Source: Dunaliella salina (lineage: Eukaryota; Chlorophyta; Chlorophyceae; Chlamydomonadales; Dunaliellaceae). From it: DNA of 14,312 nucleotides. This document shows positions 11,001 to 14,312 of this stretch, piece after piece. A program made the position numbers and the translations under genes. Location of the stretch: the NCBI GenBank assembly GCA_002284615.2, contig MU069488.1, positions 520,362 to 534,673 of the forward strand. The letters run 5' to 3'. Within the stretch, counting starts at the first letter, position 1; each line of letters opens with the position of its first letter. Under the pieces are notes generated by a model. That model was given only the letters and a program-made list of their open reading frames with translations, made no database searches and was not told the DNA's origin.

Positions 11001-14000
11001 ATGTATGTATGTATGTATGTATGTATGTATGTATGTATGTATGTGTGTAAGAAGCATACGAAGCCAAAAGCCCTGACCAGTCTCCTTAAGCTGCTCAAGA
11101 CTGCAAACCCCTTTTTCCCTGCTCTGCACCCAAGCAGGCACACTACTAAATACTTCTCTGGACCATCTCTACCAGGTTTATTTGGGGATGGCCAGAGAGA
11201 TACATAGTAGATATGCACAACAAGTGGCGCTGCAAACCTTCCACTGAGCATTCTGCGCCCGAGCAATGCAGTCCCCGCGCAAGAAGTGGTGCTGCATTCC
11301 TTGCACTACTGCATGATGCCCATTGTCTCCTTCTTTTTTGGGCTGCAGTTTGGGACGATGCTGAGTGCAATGCTAGTCATCGTTTTCGGAGGTGGAAGCT
11401 TCAGTGGAGTCAGCAGTGTGACGGAGAGCATGCTGGTGGTGTTCTCATCCATGGTTTCACGTAAGGCTTTTTTTTCTTAGTCTTCCAAAGATTGAGATCA
11501 CTCCGGGACGCTGTTGATCGTATGGAAGTGCACATCAAAGCCCCCGTCCTGCAGCTTACGTATGGTTCTCTGTGTTTTGAGCCCCCTAGCTTGGACTTCT
11601 CTTTTTTGGGGGGATATGAGTAGCAGCTTTCTATTGTGTAATCCTGATGTTTCTGTATAGCTTCAAACATGCTTCGGGGTTCATTTTGTCCTGCTTTTGT
11701 GTAAGGGCTTGACAAACATGCGTCCCAAGCACCTTGTATTTAACCCCTGCGCAGATAAACATGCATAACTGTGCTGATGCTCTTTTGTGAGGCGTAGGGC
11801 TCCCAGAATTACGGGGTCCGCATCTGAGCTGTACAAAAAGCACTGCTTGCGTCGCTTATGTCTGTTGCAGCGATGATGCCCTTGGAGAAACCACAATGTC
11901 TTCTGTTCCCCTTCACCCTGCTCATTTGCGGTGCTCACTCAGTTGGTGCTGTTAAGGCGTTGCTACTACTGCTCACTAAGGCGGTGCTACTACAGCTCAC
12001 TACCGCTCACTAAAACGTTGCTACTACAGCGCATAGGCGGTGCTGCTACTGCTCACTAAGGCGGTGCTACTATCCTTGATGCAGTCCCGGAGCTCCCGCA
12101 GATTGAAACGTTTCTTTCATGCCTTGCTTGGTCATCAGCTATGACGCCCGTCAGGTCCTCAGCTATGAAGCCTAAAAGGCCCAAACTGGTCCTAATTAAG
12201 CCTAACTGCACCGAGGTGCACAATATACGCCGGGCACGCCCGTAAAAAGGCAACCCTGAACCTGCACAACATTTTGCATGCAATTGCTTTCAGGCGAAGG
12301 CAACCGAGAGAAAGTCGACATGGTGTGCTCAGGCCGCACAGCAACAATGCAAAGGGTAGAAAAACAAATGCTTGAAATTTGCTGCTATGAGGGGGCTTGG
12401 TCAAACCAAAGGATGTCTGGAATGGCAGGAATGGTGAAGCTGTGCACATCAATGTGGCTTCTCGTTCAGACGCGCATGCTGCATCCCCTCGAAGTCAGAT
12501 ATTCCAGGCAAGAGAAAGCGAGGAACAAAAGCTTGCAGTAATTCTGAAGTGGAGGCCATCAACAACAAGAAACGCCTCAGTGTTTCATTGCCACAAATTT
12601 TGCATGGAATGCCATTCTGCAAAACGCCTCTAGGATCCTTCCTTACTGTATGAGAGGTGAGGAAGTCAAGCCATGGAAGGCATGTATGTATTGCTCATGC
12701 ATAAGGCTGGCCAATTCCATGTACGTACGCCATACATTTTGTATTTCCGTGCCCAAAAGGTGGCATACATACGGCATGTTTACACGAAATTGGTAAACCC
12801 AACTCGCACATGCTCATGCAATTCCTTTTGCCGGCGAGAATGATGCCCTGATGGATTTCTTGCGCCAGCATGTTCATGGCATTTCTTCAGCGGCACGCCC
12901 ATGCAATTCCTTTTGCAGGCGAGAATGATGCCCTGATGGACTTCTTGCGCACTGCCGCTGACGAGAACACCGGCTTCAACAATGTTGCAATGCTCAGCCT
13001 GGCGCATGTGACCATGGTCGTCATCGCATTCTTCTTTTTGTACCTAATGGTGAGGAAACATGGCCTTGCGTTGAAAAAAATCATCACTGCTTTTATTCTT
13101 TCTGTTCCGGATGTGGACTTGAGCCGCTTGTTCTCCGCACACTCCTGCCAGGAAGTCTCCGCAAAGGGTGACCATGGTCGTCGTTGCATTTTTCTTGTTG
13201 GCCTATTGGTGAGGGGAAATGGCCTTGCGTTTTAAAAAGAAAAATATCACTACTTTTATCCTCTTTGTTCCTGATCAATGGCCATGGTCGTCATCGCATC
13301 TTCTTCTTGTCCTTCTGGTGAGGGGACATGGCCTTACGTTTAAAAAGAAAAAAGACCACTTTTATTCTCTTTGTTCCTGATCAATGACCATGGTCGTCAT
13401 CGCACTCTTCTTTTTGCACCTTATGGTGAGGGGTCATGGCCTTTCGTTAAAAGAAAGGCATCATCACTTTTATTCTCGTTGTTTCTGATGTGTAGCCATG
13501 GTCGTCATCGCGTTCTTCTTTTTGATCCTGGTGGCGAGAGGACATGGCCTTTTAAAAAAAAGGCATCATCACATTTTTTGTTTTGGTTCCTGATGGTGAA
13601 TGGCTATGGCCATGCCACTTTTGACTGGTGCTCTAAGATGAGACCAGCAAAATGGTCCATGCAAGTAGTTTTGTTTGCTGAAAATGGAACTTAAGCTCCA
13701 CCTTGGGCTGCAGCTAGAACACCTTCCCTTCCCAAGGAGGCCTCTGATGTACGACATGCATTTTGATCTTGAGGCCTGATGTACGACATGCATTTTGATC
13801 TTGGAAAAAGATCTTGAGGCCTGATGTACGACATGCATTTTGATCTTGAAAAAAGATCTTGAGGCCTGATGTACGACATGCATTTTGATCTTGAAACACA
13901 TGCCTGATGTACATGCCTGATGTACGACAGGCATGTACGACATGCCTGATGTACATGCCTGATGTACGACATGCATTTTGATCTCGCAAAAGATCTCACA

Positions 14001-14184
14001 TGCAAGCATTGTACAGGGTTGCATTGATGTGAAGCTTGAAGCTATGCATGCCAAGAGCCATTTCCATGTGGTGAGGTCCACAATCAATCATTGACACTTC
14101 AATCAATTTCTGATGCCCTCCTGCCTGCAGGCTGGCATACTTGCCATCCTTGTTCAGTATTTCAATACTCTTCTCTGTCTGCAG
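1..14184 (+). CDS. Polycystin/TRP-like cation channel gene, split into many exons, partial at both ends
   Basis: Overall gene span, not a continuous reading frame. About 17 to 20 candidate exons on the + strand join with matching phases. The deduced order is an N-terminal linker, a Cys/Trp-containing extracytosolic region, a membrane segment (S2), a cytosolic linker with an LLRRTS site, S3, an S3-S4 segment, S4, an S4-S5 linker with TLAR, S5 ending in FG, a pore helix and S6 with LAIL. Polycystin (PKD2/TRPP) and mucolipin channels share this layout; they are cation channels of cilia, ER or endolysosomes. The family call rests on 8817-14184 and is fairly firm. The N-terminal part is assigned to the same gene by strand and phase only. 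No start codon, S1, stop or polyadenylation site was found. Two neighbouring genes instead of one cannot be excluded. Confidence 0.68.
171..329. repeat. Degenerate GCATGCATTGC-type repeats
   Basis: Imperfect short repeats built on GCATTGC, GCATGC and TGTGTGCA fill the intron after the first exon. They produce mirrored Met/Ala/Cys/His-rich open frames on both strands that are not genes. Confidence 0.8.
447..548 (+). CDS. Candidate exon: hydrophilic segment
   Basis: After CTCCTTATTGCACCAG at 446 a frame opens whose first two bases complete the T left by exon 1-121 (TCA, Ser). It reads KRAKLLVSSQSHSTPG and then LDSKNHLDCNDWIAG. The end is ambiguous: GATT|GTAATG at 527, or a GC donor GGAG|GCATGT at 548. 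The second leaves a G that fits the exon near 1202. No family is recognised. Without transcripts this is only plausible. Confidence 0.35.
791..832 (+). repeat. Direct repeat copy 1 (42 bp)
   Basis: Begins CTTGGCCTG and ends GGGGGTGCGCTGGG. It recurs 150 bp downstream with about 39 of 42 matches. It makes a duplicated peptide in a 114-codon open frame (660-1004) that is probably not a gene. Nothing else was seen in 549-1196 except the palindrome at 1041. Confidence 0.75.
941..982 (+). repeat. Direct repeat copy 2 (42 bp)
   Basis: Second copy of the block at 791-832, differing at about three bases near its start. Confidence 0.75.
1041..1056. repeat. Perfect 16-bp palindrome
   Basis: GCCCCATGCATGGGGC is identical to its reverse complement. 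A further GGGGCTCGCGCCCC inverted repeat overlaps just upstream, so the area could form a cruciform or hairpin. No function can be assigned. Confidence 0.7.
1197..1259 (+). CDS. Candidate exon: short amphipathic segment
   Basis: Following GCCTGAG, or the alternative acceptor CAAAG at 1201, the frame reads KEANEIATFTKIIAAMLPIR and ends at a good donor, GGAG|GTATGC. It leaves AG, which the G opening the exon at 2019 completes to AGG (Arg). An amphipathic stretch is typical just before or after a membrane helix. The acceptor is weak, so the start is uncertain. Confidence 0.35.
1516..1563 (+). CDS. Candidate exon: basic segment
   Basis: The acceptor TTTTCAATGTGCATTAG precedes ERLKSASAIRKSHLE, ending at GAATG|GTGTGA. 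The phases (1 nt at the start, 2 nt left at the end) suit both 1197-1259 before it and 2019-2065 after it. The Arg/Lys-rich content suggests a cytosolic position. It may be optional or spurious. Confidence 0.25.
1617..1708 (+). repeat. Tandem repeat, about 28 bp, three copies
   Basis: Near-perfect copies of a unit containing GCAGCACTACAAGTGCATCA. Intronic under the present model. It yields HH/AA-rich frames that are not genes. Nothing else was seen from 1709 to 2018 apart from a repeated CCTTCCCTTTCCC pyrimidine tract near 1930-1965. Confidence 0.85.
2019..2065 (+). CDS. Exon: putative extracytosolic segment with N-glycosylation sequon
   Basis: The acceptor GCAACTTTTCTATTCAG is good and the donor TTCG|GTAAAG is good. 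Fifteen complete codons read IVPMQVENNTTTKVF, including the sequon NNT. The remaining G joins the AG of the next exon to make GAG (Glu). If the exon read through, it would run to RGFGWDPLI and then stop. Assignment to a lumenal or outer domain is inference. Confidence 0.5.
2233..2298 (+). CDS. Exon: hydrophilic segment
   Basis: A pyrimidine-rich acceptor ending CGTGTTTCAG precedes PTKIDESRVNDHPIQVRSSKP. The donor CCAG|GTGAGT is near consensus. An earlier donor, CCAA|GTAAGG at 2280, could give a shorter form. Phase is 1 at both ends with the GT donor. No domain is recognised. Confidence 0.6.
2807..2884 (+). CDS. Exon: putative extracytosolic segment, GC donor
   Basis: A strong acceptor, GTCCTTTTTCCTTGGCAG, opens a frame. 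With the G carried over from 2298 it reads V, then FNIGCPFLHADFAFHSYL and SSTNAYQ. The best end is CAAG|GCAAGG, which matches the GC-AG intron consensus, leaving G for the next exon (GAG, Glu). A second frame is also open here, so phase decides the reading. The donor type makes the end less sure. The preceding intron, 2299-2806, shows no other feature. Confidence 0.45.
3200..3213 (+). repeat. Poly-C tract (14 C)
   Basis: An uninterrupted C run upstream of the 3282 exon. Such runs are error-prone in assembly. Confidence 0.9.
3282..3446 (+). CDS. Exon: Trp/Cys-containing extracytosolic domain segment
   Basis: The acceptor CTATCTTGGTGCAG is followed by 54 full codons, including WIKMVLESVPCCAGMDVG, MVAVRGNQWWCEAKLQPS and FNLKFTFD. 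The donor is GATG|GTAAAT. Phase 1 at both ends fits its neighbours: G plus AG gives Glu before it, and G plus CG gives Ala after it. The balanced composition with a CC pair and a WWC motif is protein-like and unlike the repeat frames around it. It lies where polycystins have the TOP domain between S1 and S2, but I do not recognise the TOP signature directly. Confidence 0.65.
3742..3753 (+). repeat. Poly-G tract (12 G)
   Basis: A homopolymer within the intron between the 3282 and 3886 exons. Confidence 0.9.
3886..4089 (+). CDS. Exon: Cys-containing extracytosolic domain segment
   Basis: The acceptor TTGGATTGTGTTGCTCAG opens 67 codons, including LTHACCLMSSVPKCEMKEVA, VHHYVELSEGVPQKSYGCPW and TVWRCKEGIQNKALVLLVRG. 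The end is placed at GAAG|GTTCAG, a weak donor, because the frame stops three codons later and the leftover G fits the next exon. Six cysteines within 67 residues suggest disulfides and a lumenal or outer location. No named domain is recognised. Confidence 0.6.
4193..4262 (+). CDS. Exon: hydrophilic segment
   Basis: After AACATGCATCCAG the frame reads E (from G plus AG), then FAGSFPKKVPLEEKQSAFEV. Two endings are possible. One is a GC donor, AAG|GCGCTG, at 4262 joined to 4332. The other is GAA|GTGCAA at 4251 joined to an acceptor at 4335. Both keep the frame and give introns of about 69 or 84 nt. The exon itself is better supported than its border. Confidence 0.5.
4332..4493 (+). CDS. Exon: extracytosolic domain segment before S2
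   Basis: Fifty-three codons include KVDKDQSKLWAVYSIPRCSL, AFEWLRVSTNLVQQFHSL and LKSLDVYNGARFGT. The acceptor is TAGGTGCATCCAG and the donor ACGAG|GTTGTG. The leftover AG joins the T opening 5083 to give Ser. An alternative GC donor, GGG|GCAAGA, at 4474 ends in phase 0 and would skip the 5083 exon. Composition is clearly protein-like. No domain is recognised with confidence. Confidence 0.55.
4925..5038 (+). repeat. (TATG)n microsatellite
   Basis: Mostly uninterrupted TATG units with a few variants at the left. It produces MYVCMYVC and HTYIHTYI frames that are not genes. Confidence 0.97.
5048..5082 (+). repeat. Duplicated 3' splice region, copy 1
   Basis: TGTTGCCTGATTTTG followed by a pyrimidine-rich run to CAG recurs at 5173-5204. 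Each copy ends exactly at an exon start, so it is a duplicated intron end. Confidence 0.65.
5083..5167 (+). CDS. Exon: segment directly before S2
   Basis: The acceptor CGGCTTTTGCTGTTCAG is strong. After one completing base the frame reads MLPFFLQEADKAIRNRTLP, then CNPQRQMIR, to the donor AGA|GTCAGT. It contains a sequon (NRT) and one Cys, suiting the outer side just before a membrane helix. It ends in phase 0, as 5205 requires. The intron would be only 37 nt, which is the main doubt. Confidence 0.5.
5205..5296 (+). CDS. Exon: transmembrane segment (probable S2)
   Basis: A strong acceptor, GCTCTTCGCTTTTTGCAG, precedes the hydrophobic helix ALLCVLMLASIALLFYY and then the basic tail ACQLQPNRAPTVR. 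The donor is GCAG|GTGGGG. The leftover AG joins the A that starts 5703 to give Arg; the other reading that stays open through this exon would hit a stop in the next one. Positive residues right after the helix indicate that the following linker is cytosolic, as expected after S2 of a polycystin. It could instead be an S1-like helix. Confidence 0.62.
5558..5631 (+). repeat. Short imperfect tandem repeat
   Basis: About four degenerate units of roughly 18-20 bp based on TTGACATTGCCTTTGCAA, in the intron before the 5703 exon. Confidence 0.6.
5703..5865 (+). CDS. Exon: cytosolic linker with RRTS site
   Basis: The acceptor GTAATTCTGTTTGCAG and donor GGGT|GTGAGT are good. One completing base and 54 codons read IGVYDSVDSKARPLLLRRTS, then IEDGTSMQSMPGAAGRW and EEESEVGLVLRQSMG-like acidic sequence (EGEESEVGLVLRQSMG). 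It is hydrophilic with no membrane segment. RRTS matches the basophilic R-R-x-S kinase pattern, consistent with a cytosolic S2-S3 linker; phosphorylation is inference. It ends in phase 0 and so joins the 6350 exon in frame. Confidence 0.68.
5977..6178. mobile_element. TA-flanked MITE with 24-bp inverted repeats
   Basis: The left end TACCGTAAAGACCCGTGACC and its reverse-complement partner at 6155-6178 match at 19 of 24 positions, with a block of CCCGTGA in common. Both ends carry TA, suggesting a TA target duplication as in Tc1/mariner-type MITEs. The interior has no coding capacity and holds several CATTACGCA/ATAACGCA repeats. The superfamily is uncertain. Confidence 0.6.
6350..6454 (+). CDS. 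Candidate exon: probable S3 membrane segment
   Basis: The acceptor GTCTTACTTTCTGCACAG is good. Thirty-five codons, phase 0 at both ends, read ATGTGHHLSRTLFTSR and then WSIHLLHCVLTFVRYLIGF, ending at the moderate donor TTTT|GTAAAC. A tryptophan opening a helix after a charged linker resembles S3 of TRPP channels (an aromatic/Trp-Asn start). The frame continues open for some distance into repeats, so the donor is less certain than the start. Confidence 0.48.
6620..6836 (+). repeat. Tandem repeat around GAGGAATGCTCACATCA (two units, more beyond the hAT)
   Basis: Units start at 6620 and 6749. Each carries GAGGAATGCTCACATCA, TTGCTCACATCAATGTTGCG and a CTGCCAATGGCCTGCC-like segment. A third unit lies at 7751 and a partial one near 7838. 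The hAT element at 6837 is inserted inside this array. The Cys-rich open frames here come from the repeat. Confidence 0.8.
6829..6836 (+). repeat. Target-site duplication, left (8 bp)
   Basis: GTTATATT directly precedes the element and is repeated exactly at 7698-7705. Confidence 0.88.
6837..7697. mobile_element. Non-autonomous hAT-type element (861 bp)
   Basis: The terminal inverted repeat TAGGGTTGGCCA is perfect at both ends. It extends to 18 of 20 matches with a following TCCGTA. An exact 8-bp target duplication flanks it. TAGGG/CAGGG ends plus 8-bp duplications are the hAT hallmark. Subterminal zones are dense in CCGTATA/TATACGG repeats, typical of transposase-binding arrays. No transposase is encoded. 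The interior (about 7020-7520) is unrelated-looking sequence with a C-rich run and a 250-bp open frame, possibly a captured host fragment. Confidence 0.87.
7698..7705 (+). repeat. Target-site duplication, right (8 bp)
   Basis: GTTATATT, identical to 6829-6836. Confidence 0.88.
7751..7850 (+). repeat. Continuation of the GAGGAATGCTCACATCA array
   Basis: Third unit of the array seen at 6620-6836, now separated from it by the hAT insertion, followed by a fragment AAGGAATGCTCA. Confidence 0.78.
7862..7882 (+). CDS. Candidate 21-nt microexon
   Basis: GCTCATTTCACTCCAG precedes ERIAARK and the donor GAAG|GTGAGT is excellent. Phase is 0 at both ends, which fits the flanking exons. The following intron would be only 34 nt. 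It may instead be part of a larger exon with a missed border, or a non-functional donor. Confidence 0.33.
7917..7976 (+). CDS. Exon array copy 1: S3-S4 segment, intact
   Basis: Sixty nt, phase 0 at both ends, bordered by ACATTGTTCCGCAG and ATCAAG|GTACGG. It encodes EGLQAVGDMLVSLQLMSDIK, an amphipathic helix leading into S4. It is the first of about six tandem copies. In polycystins this place is the S3-S4 loop and the start of S4, which sits next to the voltage-sensor-like domain. Copies 1, 3 and 6 could be alternatives. Confidence 0.62.
8010..8040 (+). pseudogene. Exon array copy 2: truncated
   Basis: Keeps the acceptor AAAAGGCAG and GAGGGCTTGCAAGCCCTG, then loses the second half of the exon and its donor, running into TTAGGCTGCTTG, which is the intron part of the repeat. 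Broken cassette. Confidence 0.7.
8058..8117 (+). CDS. Exon array copy 3: S3-S4 segment, intact alternative
   Basis: Sixty nt, phase 0-0, between TGTTTTAAGACAG and ATCAAG|GTGCGG. It encodes EGLQVVGDLLVSLLLMRGIK. Compared with copy 1 there are several conservative changes plus Q to L and SD to RG near the S4 entry, so a swap would alter charge there. Confidence 0.52.
8151..8209 (+). pseudogene. Exon array copy 4: acceptor lost, frameshifted
   Basis: The acceptor AG has become AA (GACACAA) and the copy is 59 nt, so the frame breaks near its end. It starts EGLQPVLDMLVSLHLM. Confidence 0.7.
8234..8293 (+). pseudogene. Exon array copy 5: acceptor and donor lost
   Basis: Sixty nt and open (EGLQTVEDMLVSPQLMSDTK), but the acceptor reads CAA and the donor AAG|GGGAGG lacks GT. 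A helix-breaking Pro has also appeared. Confidence 0.7.
8332..8391 (+). CDS. Exon array copy 6: S3-S4 segment, intact alternative
   Basis: Sixty nt, phase 0-0, between CTTTGACATAG and ATCATG|GTGCAG. It encodes EGLQAVANLLVSLQLMSVIM. The end is more hydrophobic than copy 1 (DIK to VIM). The donor is weaker than in copies 1 and 3. Confidence 0.48.
8817..8861 (+). CDS. Exon: S4 helix, first part
   Basis: A strong acceptor, GTCCTTTTGCTTGCAG, and near-consensus donor CTTC|GTAAGT enclose exactly 15 codons, TAYTLIQGFALVLLF. Phase 0 at both ends joins it directly to 10191, giving LLFVRFVIQTSF across the join, a typical TRPP/TRPML S4 with few charges. Confidence 0.72.
8915..8950 (+). repeat. Duplicate of the S4 exon 3' end and donor
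   Basis: TTGCCTTGGTCCTCCTCTT, a GTAAGT donor and GTGGGTCT match 8842-8877 with about two differences, at a period of 73 bp. No acceptor lies before it, so it is probably not an exon by itself. Confidence 0.8.
8984..8991 (+). repeat. Target-site duplication, left (8 bp)
   Basis: CTTTTTGT before the second hAT element, repeated at 9401-9408. Confidence 0.88.
8992..9400. mobile_element. Non-autonomous hAT-type MITE (409 bp)
   Basis: Ends are CAGGGATGGGTCATACG and the complement of CAGGGTTGGGTCATACG, matching at 16 of 17. An exact 8-bp duplication flanks the element. Subterminal ACGCGTA and CACGTATATACGCG motifs recur near both ends. The middle has no transposase. Its ends differ from the element at 6837, so it belongs to another family. 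Confidence 0.87.
9401..9408 (+). repeat. Target-site duplication, right (8 bp)
   Basis: CTTTTTGT, identical to 8984-8991. Confidence 0.88.
9735..10185 (+). repeat. Tandem repeat, about 80-85 bp, six degenerate copies
   Basis: Each copy contains a TTGAGCTCAACTGCA-like block, AGCCAAATGTTTGAAAC, and TCATCAATCTGCAAACAAAC. Blocks fall near 9755, 9835, 9913, 9993, 10072 and 10157. The last copy runs into the acceptor of the 10191 exon, so the intron end is built from the repeat. The remainder, 9409-9734, shows nothing further. Confidence 0.85.
10191..10298 (+). CDS. Exon: end of S4, S4-S5 linker and start of S5
   Basis: Thirty-six codons, phase 0-0, between ATGTCTTGTGCAG and GAGC|GTGAGT. The protein reads VRFVIQTSFQPKLSV, then ISGTLARSAPQIIYF and LVHLLS. 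The pattern F-x-P near the end of S4, TLAR, A-P and then F at the start of S5 is characteristic of polycystin/mucolipin channels, where this linker couples S4 to the pore. This exon is the best single piece of evidence for the family. Confidence 0.82.
10559..10678 (+). repeat. 60-bp tandem repeat, two near-identical copies plus a degenerate one
   Basis: Copies at 10559-10618 and 10619-10678 contain TTTTGCCCAACCTGG and CACACACAAAGCTTG and differ at two or three bases. A diverged copy lies at about 10488-10540, preceded by CCAGGTTGGGCA repeats. Confidence 0.9.
10754..11048 (+). repeat. (TATG)n and related microsatellite
   Basis: Compound tract with TATG, TG, GCGC and TAGG units. Its antisense frames of His-Thr-Tyr-Ile are artefacts. 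Confidence 0.97.
11349..11460 (+). CDS. Exon: S5 and pore helix
   Basis: The acceptor TTCTTTTTTGGGCTGCAG and donor TCAC|GTAAGG enclose FGTMLSAMLVIVFGGG, then SFSGVSSVTESMLVVFSSMVS. Joined to the previous exon, S5 starts at APQIIYF and ends at IVFG, about 26 residues, the usual polycystin spacing. FS...SVTESMLVVFSSM then forms the pore helix. One base (C) is left; with GC from 12919 it makes Arg. The pore loop after SSM therefore reads VSRE, where a PKD2-type channel has an acidic Gly-Asp filter. Confidence 0.75.
11947..12068 (+). repeat. Short tandem repeat, GCGGTGCTACTAC type
   Basis: Five or so units of about 22-25 bp combining GGCGGTGCTACTAC and GCTCACTAA. Intronic. Confidence 0.85.
12702..12802. 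mobile_element. Degenerate hAT-type MITE (about 101 bp)
   Basis: The left end TAAGGCTGGCCAATTCC closely matches the right terminal repeat of the element at 6837 (TAGGGTTGGCCAATTCC). The right end, read in reverse, is TTGGGTTTACCAATTTCG, with about 17 of 22 matches to that same terminal repeat. The flanks CTCATGCA and CTCGCACA agree at six of eight positions, an eroded target duplication. Probably an older, deleted relative. Confidence 0.55.
12815..12865 (+). pseudogene. Duplicate of the S6 exon 5' end with destroyed acceptor
   Basis: Fifty-one bp match 12900-12950 at 49 positions, a period of 85 bp. The copy spans the pyrimidine tract and the first 30 or so exon bases. Its splice AG reads CG (TTTTGCCG), so it should not be used. 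Confidence 0.82.
12919..13049 (+). CDS. Exon: pore loop exit and S6, first part
   Basis: After AATTCCTTTTGCAG the frame, completed by one C from the previous exon, reads R, then ENDALMDFLRTAADENTG and FNNVAMLSLAHVTMVVIAFF, then FLYLM, to the donor ATG|GTGAGG. It carries the acidic outer pore segment and a hydrophobic helix. It ends in phase 0, matching 14131, so S6 continues as FFFLYLM plus AGILAIL. The surrounding DNA holds partial copies of both its ends. Confidence 0.77.
13171..13545 (+). repeat. Tandem copies of the S6 exon 3' end plus donor
   Basis: Copies of ACCATGGTCGTCATCGC through the GTGAGG donor start at 13171, 13281, 13387 and 13495, after the genuine exon copy at 13011. A last fragment lies near 13602. 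Periods are about 160, 110, 106 and 108 bp. Spacing from ACC to the donor is 39 nt in the exon and in copy 13387, but 38 and 37 nt in the copies at 13171 and 13281, which are thus frameshifted. The 13495 copy has GCGAGA instead of GTGAGG. None has an obvious acceptor. Confidence 0.85.
13739..13990 (+). repeat. Tandem repeat, about 45 bp and shorter variants
   Basis: Units contain CCTGATGTACGACATGCA and TTTTGATCTTG, with an AAAAAGATCTTGAGG spacer in several. The inner part near 13905-13960 is a shorter ATGCCTGATGTAC version. Antisense frames with repeated QNACRTSG and KMHVVHQ are products of the repeat. Confidence 0.92.
14131..14184 (+). CDS. Exon: end of S6
   Basis: The acceptor GATGCCCTCCTGCCTGCAG is strong. 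Phase 0 gives AGILAILVQYFNTLLCLQ. Joined after FFFLYLM it completes S6; LAIL then Y aligns with the LAII...Y ending of polycystin S6. The 3' border is unclear. CAG|GTCATC is a weak donor, and the CTCTTCTCTGTCTGCAG before it looks like another acceptor. Confidence 0.55.
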
Positions 14185-14188
14185 GTCA

Positions 14189-14312
<124 letters not shown>

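Noticed and set aside
10501..11266. Long antisense ORFs of repeated His-Thr-Tyr-Ile (also at 4966-5208)
   Set aside because: They are translations of (TATG)n microsatellites; every frame without a stop codon in the unit stays open.
11871..11930. Possible exon after TATGTCTGTTGCAG
   Set aside because: The acceptor is good and one frame stays open, but no convincing donor follows and it would disrupt the pore-to-S6 spacing.
14017..14070. Possible 54-nt exon GCIDVKLEAMHAKSHFHV between TACAG and GTGAGG
   Set aside because: Its phase fits, but it would insert hydrophilic sequence into S6, and the acceptor has a poor pyrimidine tract.
13569..14087. 172-codon antisense ORF and its two shorter companions
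   Set aside because: Open only because of the 45-bp tandem repeat; the peptide is the repeat read in three frames, with no family resemblance.

Overview
This is eukaryotic nuclear DNA with no bacterial-style ORF larger than about 200 codons. Nearly every long open frame is a repeat artefact. Reading through candidate splice sites instead (pyrimidine-AG acceptors, GTRAGT-like donors, phase continuity) gives one large intron-rich gene on the + strand that runs off both ends of the window. Its small exons, with GC-leaning third codon positions, sit in long introns full of tandem repeats, (TATG)n and (GT)n microsatellites and small inverted-repeat transposons. That style suits a green alga with expanded introns, perhaps Dunaliella-like; the organism is inference only.

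The 3' half is the clearest. Exons at 8817-8861, 10191-10298, 11349-11460, 12919-13049 and 14131-14184 join in phase into S4, the S4-S5 linker with a TLAR motif, S5 ending in FG, a pore helix and S6 ending in an LAIL motif. This is the layout of the polycystin/mucolipin (TRPP/TRPML, PKD_channel) cation channels. Upstream, 6350-6454 could be S3 and 5205-5296 is a transmembrane segment fitting S2. Phase-compatible exons from 2019 to 5167 encode a cysteine- and tryptophan-containing, apparently extracytosolic domain, in the place of the polycystin TOP domain. S1 and the start codon are not identified; S1 may lie left of the window or in a missed exon. Position 1-121 is the 3' part of an earlier exon.

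The most notable feature is local duplication of exon and splice-junction segments. The 60-nt phase 0-0 exon before S4 occurs about six times at 7917-8391. Three copies are intact with AG and GT borders and three are broken, which looks like a young mutually exclusive or cassette exon array. The S6 exon has a duplicated acceptor half with a ruined AG upstream, and about five copies of its 3' end plus donor downstream. The S4 exon has its 3' half and donor copied once, and the S2 exon acceptor region is also duplicated.

The introns carry two well-defined hAT-type MITEs with perfect 8-bp target duplications (6837-7697 and 8992-9400), a degenerate relative (12702-12802) and a TA-flanked MITE (5977-6178). 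All exon calls come from reading by eye. Transcript data would be needed to confirm the joins.
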